From CAZMIL01 sp964566425 (GTDB lineage: Bacteria; Patescibacteriota; Microgenomatia; UBA1406; GWC2-37-13), in assembly GCA_964566425.1 (NCBI GenBank), contig CAZMIL010000009.1, forward strand, positions 1 to 28,272: a stretch of DNA of 28,272 nt. The letters are read 5' to 3'. Of this stretch, positions 23,403 through 28,272 are shown one piece after another (position 1 is the stretch's first letter; each line of letters opens with the position of its first letter). Both the position numbers and the translations under genes were made by a program. The notes under the pieces were generated by a model, which saw nothing but the letters and a program-made list of their open reading frames with translations, did not search any database and was not told where the DNA came from.

Positions 23403-23421
23403 AATAACAGTGTATGTTATT
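23403..23421. promoter_or_regulatory. Perfect inverted repeat in the 5' UTR of the 1067-aa gene
   Basis: AATAACA-GTGTA-TGTTATT is a perfect 7-5-7 inverted repeat about 45 bases upstream of the start codon. It could be an operator or an RNA hairpin. No terminator U-tract follows. Confidence 0.4.
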
Positions 23422-23504
23422 GTAAAGAGTAAAAGTGAAGAATATTCATCTTAAGATATTTTGAGTTTAAGAATAAATATTGTCAGTTTAGGAAAGTTTA
23501 GGCG

Positions 23505-23533
23505 AGTATACTACAGGATAATTATCGTGTCAA
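23505..23533 (-). promoter_or_regulatory. Strong promoter reading toward the 1067-aa gene
   Basis: Minus strand: perfect -35 TTGACA (23528-23533), 17-base spacer, -10 TATACT (23505-23510). The -35 overlaps the stop codon of jag. Transcription would start near 23498, giving a 5' UTR of about 140 bases before the ATG at 23358. Confidence 0.82.
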
Positions 23534-24015
23534 CCCTCATCTTCAGTTGACGCCGGGGCGTTCTCCTTAAGGTCGATTACCAGGCGGCGGTCCCTTCCCT
23601 CGCCAGTTGAGTATGAAGCTAAATCAGGATAATTCGTCGTGACATATTCATGAACCAGCTTGCGTTCATAGGAGGAAAGACCACGGATATAGGAAGCGCT
23701 GCGAGAATCTTTAGTTTTCTGGGCAAAGCGGTCAGCCAGCTCCTCGAGCCGCTCTTTTTGTTTTTCGCGATAATCATTGACATTAACCAGAATCTCGACA
23801 GATTCGCCAACTTTTTTGTAAAGAATCACTTCGAGAATTTTTTGAATAGCCTTGATCGTCTCGCCGTGACGGCCGATAACCACAGGCGCTTCTTCTTCGG
23901 ACTTGATCGTGACATGATAGACATTCTCGTCTTCGGTCACTTCCACTTCCGGCTTGTCGATTATTTTACTTAGTAGTTCTTCTGTCTCTGTTTTAATAAG
24001 CTTAACTTTATCCAT
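23530..24015 (-). CDS. jag: Jag/KhpB RNA-binding protein (KH + R3H)
   Basis: A 161-residue Jag (SpoIIIJ-associated, KhpB) protein. It has a KH domain with the GxxG loop in VIGRHGETI (GRHG 48-51) and a C-terminal R3H domain with SSYERKLVHEY (R118, H122). The long N-terminal Jag-N domain of many homologues is reduced to about 25 residues. It binds RNA in the cytoplasm and is classically encoded beside yidC; here the two genes overlap by 8 bases. The stop codon overlaps the promoter of the next transcription unit. Confidence 0.93.
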   Translation of the reverse strand: MDKVKLIKTETEELLSKIIDKPEVEVTEDENVYHVTIKSEEEAPVVIGRHGETIKAIQKILEVILYKKVGESVEILVNVNDYREKQKERLEELADRFAQKTKDSRSASYIRGLSSYERKLVHEYVTTNYPDLASYSTGEGRDRRLVIDLKENAPASTEDEG

Positions 24016-24793
24016 TTTTGGTCAAATTTCGGTATTGAATTATACTGAAAATCGAGAAAATATTCCAATAAAGAGATAGGCCTACCGGAAGGGTAAAAGA
24101 AAACCAACCTATCAATAACGGGAAAATAAATTTCATCTGCGTGTTCATAACTTTCTGGAAATCGGCCTGATTGTCGCCTTCTTTTTTAACTATGCTTTTA
24201 TCTTCTTTAGGGGTAGCGGGAGTAGCGACTTGCACCTGATAATATTGCAGGAATGCCGTCAACAAAGGAATTAGATAATAAAACCATAATCCTGATTTTT
24301 GCGGAGATTCGGCCAAATTAAAACCTAAAAACCAGAAGTCAATCGTGCTCACCTTAAGCGAGGATATGAGTAAGACTTGATTAATTTCTTTAACGGCTTT
24401 TGCGAGGCCGCCGACAGCAAAAGGTGAGTACAAAGCTCTATAGAGAGCGATGAAAATCGGGATTTGGATGATCAAAAAAAGACAGCCCGAGGCTGGATTG
24501 ATCCCGGCTTCTTGATAGAGTTTAAGCTGTTCCTGTTGCAAACGAACCTTATCGCCTTTATGTTTCTCATTTAGTCTATCCAGATGCGGTTTCAGCTCTT
24601 GCATTTTTTTAGCAGTAGTCATCTGTTGATGAAAGAAAGGCTGAAGAATAAGTCTGATTAACGCGGTCAGCGCGATAATCGCAAAGCCGAAGGCGCCCGG
24701 AATCTTCAACGATAGAAAAAGCTTATAAACAGCAATCAATAAAGTCAGGATAGGAAAAGTGAAGATTTTATTAAAAAGTGTTGCTTTGAGCAT
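24008..24793 (-). CDS. yidC: Membrane protein insertase YidC/Oxa1
   Basis: A 261-residue YidC/Oxa1/SpoIIIJ insertase lacking the large periplasmic domain of proteobacterial homologues. Hallmarks are the first core helix with the conserved arginine (TALIRLILQPFFHQQ), the cytoplasmic helical hairpin (MQELKPHLDRLNEKH ... LYQEAGINP), and the IQIPIFIALYRALY helix. It inserts membrane proteins, and much of this window's output (polytopic proteins) would use it. It starts 2 bases after the rpmH stop codon, and an AGGA within the end of rpmH can serve as ribosome-binding site. Confidence 0.94.
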   Translation of the reverse strand: MLKATLFNKIFTFPILTLLIAVYKLFLSLKIPGAFGFAIIALTALIRLILQPFFHQQMTTAKKMQELKPHLDRLNEKHKGDKVRLQQEQLKLYQEAGINPASGCLFLIIQIPIFIALYRALYSPFAVGGLAKAVKEINQVLLISSLKVSTIDFWFLGFNLAESPQKSGLWFYYLIPLLTAFLQYYQVQVATPATPKEDKSIVKKEGDNQADFQKVMNTQMKFIFPLLIGWFSFTLPVGLSLYWNIFSIFSIIQYRNLTKNG

Positions 24794-24795
24794 AT

Positions 24796-24930
24796 TTAAA
24801 CTGCAATCCTTTTCCTCCCTTTATTTCTTCTTCGCGCCAGAACTTTCTTTCCTCCACGAGTTTTGTTCCGAGCTAAAAACCCGTGCTTTCTTTTTCTCTT
24901 CTTCTTTTTGGGTTGATAAGTGCGTTTCAT
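24796..24930 (-). CDS. rpmH: 50S ribosomal protein L34
   Basis: A 44-residue, extremely basic protein. It begins MKRTYQPKKKKRKRKHGFLA, continues RNKTRGGKKVLARRRNKGRK and ends RIAV: the standard L34 pattern. Its ATG overlaps the valS TGA as ATGA, so translation is probably coupled. In most bacteria rpmH is followed by rnpA; here yidC follows directly and no rnpA fits in the 2-base gap. Confidence 0.96.
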   Translation of the reverse strand: MKRTYQPKKKKRKRKHGFLARNKTRGGKKVLARRRNKGRKRIAV

Positions 24931-27086
24931 AATTTTTGAACCATGATTGAACTTTCCTCTCCATTAAACTTCCGCCAAACGGCTTCTGTGACAAACGGCA
25001 TGAAAGGATGAAGTAATTTCAGCGCTTCCAGATAAACGGCCTTCAGCCTCTCCAAGACTTCCATCTTACCATTTCTCAGCTCGTTTTTCAACTCTTCGAG
25101 GTAAAAATCGGCAAAGCGGTGCCATAAAAACTCGTGGGCCGTCTCCAGGGCTTTTGAGAAGTGGTAATGCTCCATCTGCTTAATATAAGTCTTTTTAACT
25201 TCGGCAAATTCCTTATCCAATTCGATGAGTCTGTCATTCTGATCAGCCAAAGGCGCAGAAGAATCTAATTTACGTTTCACTGGATTCTTTACTTCGCTCA
25301 GGATGACAGTTGATTGTTCAGGATGACGTTTGTCTTCCTGGTTGATCCAAATAAAGCGGCCGATGTTCCAAATTTTATTGGTGAAATTTCTCATCCCGAC
25401 AATGCGTTCATCAGATAGTGAAACATCTGCGCCGTCTGCAATGCCGAAAATGAGCGAAGCGCGCCACGCGTCCGCCCCGAATTGTTTGATTTTCTCCAGA
25501 GGATTAATAACATTGCCTTTACTTTTGCTCATTTTCTGACCATGTTTATCGCGAACCAAACCATGAAGATATATCTTGTGAAAAGGGACTTGCTTGGTAA
25601 TGAAATAGCCAATCATAATCATTCTGGCTACCCAGGCCCGCAGAATATCATAGCCGGTTTCCATGACTGTTGTCGGATAGAAATAATCATAATAATCCTT
25701 GCCTACGGTCTGCAGAGTGGCAAAAGGCCATTGGGCCGAAGAAAACCAGGTATCAAATGTATCTTTGTCTCGGATTAATTCTGTTTTGGCGCATTTATCG
25801 CATTTGCTCGGCTTTTTGCCCTCGGTGATATTCCACTTTTTGCAGTCGGCACACTGCCAGGCCGGAATTCTGATCCCCCAGACAATCTGGCGCGAAATAT
25901 TCCAATCAATATAATTATTAAGAATTTGGGTTAAGATTTTGGTAAATTTTGTCGGATAAATTTTAATTTCTTCTTTTGTAATTAATTTTAAAGCCTGATC
26001 GGCGAGTGGTTTGATTTTGATATACCATTGCTCAATCGGTAGGGGCTCGATGACTGTGCCGCATCGATAGCAGACAGCGATACGATGAACGTAGTCGTGA
26101 TCTATCTTGACGATCAAACTTTTAGCTTGTAAATCGGCTAATATTTTTTTGCGGGCGGCATTGATTCTCATTCCCTTATACGGCCCAGCGAGTTCATTCA
26201 ACTTGCCATCAAAATCGATAACTTGTTTCATTTCTAAATCATGACGCTGGCCTGTGTCAAAATCGGTAAAATCGTGAGCCGGTGTGACTTTGACCACTCC
26301 TGTGCCAAATTCGGGATCGACAGATTTGTCAGCAATGACCTTCATCTTAAATTTCCCGAGCAGGCCCTCTACTTCAATCTCTTTGCCTACCCACTCCCTG
26401 TAGCGTTTATCTTTGGGATTAACCGCTACTGCTGTATCGCCAAATTTAGTTTCCGGTCGGGTCGTTGCCAAAACAAACGGCCCATATTTGAGATAATATA
26501 ATGGGTCTTTCTGTTCTTTATACGTTACTTCTAAATCGGAGAAAGAAGTGCCGCAATGGGTACAATAATTAACCAGACGTTTCGCGCGATAAACCAATCC
26601 TTCATCATACAACTGTTTAAAAGTTTTATAGACAATTTGAATGATATCTTCGTCAAGGGTGAATTTTTCTTTTGACCAATCAAGAGCAAAACCCAATTTT
26701 TTGAGCTGGCTGACTATGTTAGGTTTATTGGCTTGCGTAAAATCCCAAATCATTTTATATAATTCTTCTCTACTAAAATCAAATCTGCTCTTGCCTTTTT
26801 TAGCGAGTTCTTTTTCATAAACGAATTGTGTTTCTATCCCTGCATGATCTATTCCCGGCAACCATAACGTGCTAGAACCGCGCAATTTGTAATATCTAAT
26901 TAGCGCATCTTCAAAAACAAACATTGCATGGCCTAAGTGCAAAGCTCCATTAGCATTAGGTGGAGGAAGAATAATCGAGAATGGCTGCTTTTTTCGATCG
27001 ATGCTTGCCGCAAACAAGTTATTTTTTTCCCAAAAAACATAAATTGCTTCTTCAAATTCGGCTGGTTTGAAAGTTTTATCCATCAT
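24927..27086 (-). CDS. valS: Valyl-tRNA synthetase
   Basis: A 719-residue class I synthetase charging tRNA-Val. The HIGH motif is HLGH (50-53, in PPPNANGALHLGHAM), and the KMSKS motif is at 518-522. The editing domain lies between, along with Zn-finger-like pairs (CTHCG, CYRCG, CADCKKW, CDKCAK). Signature segments DFDTGQRHD and WFSSAQWPF are present. The protein ends just after the anticodon-binding domain (HPFMPFVTEAVW), so the C-terminal coiled coil of many bacterial ValS is missing. Residues about 587-618 are encoded by a dispersed repeat inserted in frame at the linker between catalytic and anticodon-binding domains. Confidence 0.95.
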   Translation of the reverse strand: MMDKTFKPAEFEEAIYVFWEKNNLFAASIDRKKQPFSIILPPPNANGALHLGHAMFVFEDALIRYYKLRGSSTLWLPGIDHAGIETQFVYEKELAKKGKSRFDFSREELYKMIWDFTQANKPNIVSQLKKLGFALDWSKEKFTLDEDIIQIVYKTFKQLYDEGLVYRAKRLVNYCTHCGTSFSDLEVTYKEQKDPLYYLKYGPFVLATTRPETKFGDTAVAVNPKDKRYREWVGKEIEVEGLLGKFKMKVIADKSVDPEFGTGVVKVTPAHDFTDFDTGQRHDLEMKQVIDFDGKLNELAGPYKGMRINAARKKILADLQAKSLIVKIDHDYVHRIAVCYRCGTVIEPLPIEQWYIKIKPLADQALKLITKEEIKIYPTKFTKILTQILNNYIDWNISRQIVWGIRIPAWQCADCKKWNITEGKKPSKCDKCAKTELIRDKDTFDTWFSSAQWPFATLQTVGKDYYDYFYPTTVMETGYDILRAWVARMIMIGYFITKQVPFHKIYLHGLVRDKHGQKMSKSKGNVINPLEKIKQFGADAWRASLIFGIADGADVSLSDERIVGMRNFTNKIWNIGRFIWINQEDKRHPEQSTVILSEVKNPVKRKLDSSAPLADQNDRLIELDKEFAEVKKTYIKQMEHYHFSKALETAHEFLWHRFADFYLEELKNELRNGKMEVLERLKAVYLEALKLLHPFMPFVTEAVWRKFNGEESSIMVQKL
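25233..25327. repeat. Dispersed GTCAT...ATGAC repeat inside valS
   Basis: A 75-base unit (25233-25307, exactly 25 codons) begins GTCATTCTGATCAG and ends CTTCGCTCAGGATGAC. Its termini are inverted repeats (GTCATYCTGA), and inner GAATC/GATTC arms are also paired. A further TTCAGGATGAC ending at 25327 looks like a partial second copy of one arm. The valS frame stays open through it. Confidence 0.75.
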
Positions 27087-27094
27087 TAAACTTC

Positions 27095-27156
27095 GTCATT
27101 CCGAACTTATTTCGGAATCTGATTTAAATTGTGTCTTGAATCAAGTTCAGGATGAC
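27095..27156. repeat. Dispersed GTCAT...ATGAC repeat between valS and DUF2298 gene
   Basis: A 62-base unit starting GTCATTCCGAACTTATTTCG and ending TTGAATCAAGTTCAGGATGAC-like. The outer ends pair as GTCATYCYGAACTT, making a long imperfect palindrome. It lies in the 5' leader of valS. Confidence 0.75.
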
Positions 27157-27167
27157 AAGGCGTCTAA

Positions 27168-27176
27168 ATTATAACA
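27168..27176 (-). promoter_or_regulatory. Extended -10 promoter for valS
   Basis: Minus strand TGTTATAAT is a perfect extended -10 element (TGnTATAAT). No good -35 is visible, which is compatible with extended -10 promoters. The leader of about 75 bases contains the dispersed repeat. Confidence 0.5.
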
Positions 27177-27184
27177 AAAACAGC

Positions 27185-27190
27185 TATAAT
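27185..27190 (+). promoter_or_regulatory. -10 box of the DUF2298 gene, divergent and leaderless
   Basis: TATAAT lies 8 bases before the ATG at 27199 and within 12 bases of the divergent valS -10. No clear -35 is seen. The position suggests a leaderless transcript starting at the second Met codon. Confidence 0.45.
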
Positions 27191-27192
27191 CT

Positions 27193-28272
27193 ATGGATAT
27201 GAGCTGGATTTTGATAAGTTTACAGTGGTATTCAGTTTTATTAGCCCTAGGAATTATTTTTTTCCCTCTAGTCAGAAAAATCTTTGCTTCGTTTTTTGAT
27301 CACGGTTATGTTTTTGCCAAAACAGTCGGCATCCTCCTCTTGAGTTACAGTATGTATTCATTAGGAACGATCAAGCTTCTGCCGTTTACACAGACTTCAT
27401 TATTGCTTTTACTTGCTGTGGCGGTTATTGTTTCAATCTGGATTATAAAACGTCATTCTCGACCTGATCAAGAATCAGCAGGTCCCCGTTCCCGCAGGGA
27501 TGACAAACGAAGACGTTTAGCTCTAATTCTCTTCGAAGAATTCCTTTTTTTGATCGCATTTCTCTTTCTGGTTTATATGCGCGGACAAGAACCTTCACTC
27601 CAAAGTTTGGAGAAATTTATGGACCTCGGGTTTATCAATTCCATCTTGCGCTCGCGCTATTTTCCGGCTTTGGATATGTGGTATTCTGGCGATCCTACTC
27701 GTCCTGCAGGTTATCCGATTAACTATTATTACTTTGGCCATCTCACCGGAGCTGTCTTAATTCGTTTATCCGGAATCAAAACTGCCATCGGCTACAATCT
27801 CATTCTCGCTACCATCTTTGCCCAAGGAGTCACTTTAGTCTTCTCTTTAGTTACCAATCTTATCTATTTGTTCAAAAAAGCCAGCGTCTATTTGGCAGGT
27901 TTTTTTGGCTTGCTTGGAAGTTATATTGTCAATCTGGGAGGGAATCTACATACTATTTATCTTTTCACCAAGGGCTATCCCAATGATAGCCCCATCCCAT
28001 TCTGGAAAATTTTCTCCGGATATAATCCGGCTGCGTATTGGTACCCCAATGCAACCCGTTTTATCCCTTTTACCATCCATGAATTTCCTTCTTACTCTTA
28101 TGTTGTGGCAGATCTTCATGGGCACGTTTTTGACATTCCCTTTGTTCTTTTAACCCTGTCCATTCTATTAGTTGTCTTCTTGAACAGAAAACTGGCTTTA
28201 AACACCTTCAATTTCGTCTTGACAACTGCTGGACTAGGCTTCATGACGGCTATTCACTATATGACTAATGCC
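27193..28272 (+). CDS. DUF2298 polytopic membrane protein (runs off window)
   Basis: An open frame of 360 codons with no stop before the right edge, so the gene is partial. The protein is highly hydrophobic with many helices. It carries the family's conserved blocks: FMDLGFINSILRSRYFPALD, NYYYFGHL, YWYPNATRFIPFTIHEFPSY and VVADLHGHVFD. These belong to the DUF2298 (Chlor_Arch_YYY) family, large membrane proteins resembling GT-C glycosyltransferases; the activity is not established. The ATG at 27199 may be the true start if the mRNA is leaderless. Residues about 87-104 (basic, Arg/Ser/Pro-rich) are encoded by a dispersed repeat inserted between two helices. Confidence 0.85.
   Translation, partial: MDMSWILISLQWYSVLLALGIIFFPLVRKIFASFFDHGYVFAKTVGILLLSYSMYSLGTIKLLPFTQTSLLLLLAVAVIVSIWIIKRHSRPDQESAGPRSRRDDKRRRLALILFEEFLFLIAFLFLVYMRGQEPSLQSLEKFMDLGFINSILRSRYFPALDMWYSGDPTRPAGYPINYYYFGHLTGAVLIRLSGIKTAIGYNLILATIFAQGVTLVFSLVTNLIYLFKKASVYLAGFFGLLGSYIVNLGGNLHTIYLFTKGYPNDSPIPFWKIFSGYNPAAYWYPNATRFIPFTIHEFPSYSYVVADLHGHVFDIPFVLLTLSILLVVFLNRKLALNTFNFVLTTAGLGFMTAIHYMTNA
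27452..27504. repeat. Dispersed GTCAT...ATGAC repeat inside the DUF2298 gene
   Basis: A 53-base unit starting GTCATTCTCGACCTGATC, containing AAGAATCAGCAGG and ending CCGCAGGGATGAC. It shares the ends and the internal GAATC of the copies at 25233 and 27095. The frame stays open and the encoded residues fall in a loop between transmembrane helices. Confidence 0.65.

Noticed and set aside
23530..24930. Chromosomal origin next to rpmH-yidC-jag
   Set aside because: No dnaA or dnaN gene and no cluster of DnaA-box-like sequences were seen, and valS occupies the upstream side.
25233..27504. CRISPR array made from the GTCAT...ATGAC repeats
   Set aside because: The copies are few, far apart, of unequal length and lie in genes; there is no regular spacing and no cas gene.

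Overview
The window looks like chromosome from a member of the Candidate Phyla Radiation (Patescibacteria), most probably a Microgenomates-type lineage. The genome is AT-rich with tightly packed genes. Ribosomal protein L34, YidC, Jag, RecF and ValS are compact. Type IV secretion-like genes typical of these lineages are present, as is a DUF2298 membrane protein. TGA is used as a stop (valS, csoR, jag), so this is not a recoded-TGA group. The placement rests on gene content seen by eye, not on a tree. A run of exactly 100 N at 19114-19213 is a scaffold gap.

Region 1 (102-11391, all minus strand) is an accessory copper/redox island with two regulators. The CsoR-like repressor sits under a promoter whose -35/-10 spacer carries a CsoR-type operator. 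It is followed by a DUF5676 protein, a CCAHH membrane protein, an anchored PGGHHR protein, a UbiB-like kinase, a lycopene-cyclase-like membrane protein and a P1B copper-type ATPase with an unusual CPD motif. Upstream, a BlaI/CopY-type repressor and an M56 (BlaR1-like) protease share the palindrome CTACA-N3-TGTAG with the promoter of a five-gene operon. That operon encodes a large CxxC/CCGN membrane protein, a CuA-type cupredoxin, a DsbA-like oxidoreductase, a second CxxC membrane protein and a DUF3105 protein. The two arms together look like an envelope copper and thiol handling system, and this is the most interesting part of the window.

Region 2 (11458-14036) holds recF and a fused UMP-kinase-like/SAM-methyltransferase gene. 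The fusion gene is preceded by a strong promoter, a possible 12-residue leader peptide and two tandem terminators, an arrangement that suggests attenuation.

Region 3 (14038-23533) is an envelope/type IV secretion-like cluster. It contains a pilin-like two-TM protein, an M50-like membrane protease, a Ser/Pro-rich anchored protein, two tandem paralogous secreted cell-wall enzymes, a VirB6/TrbL-like polytopic protein, a Cys-rich pilin-like protein and a 1067-residue tail-anchored protein. No secretion ATPase lies in the window.

Region 4 (23530-28272) is housekeeping: valS-rpmH-yidC-jag on the minus strand, very tightly coupled and without rnpA, and a DUF2298 gene running off the right edge on the plus strand. 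Small dispersed repeats beginning GTCAT and ending ATGAC occur inside valS, between valS and the DUF2298 gene, and inside the DUF2298 gene, with a decayed copy upstream of recF. Several promoters place the -10 box only 7-8 bases before a start codon, which suggests leaderless mRNAs.
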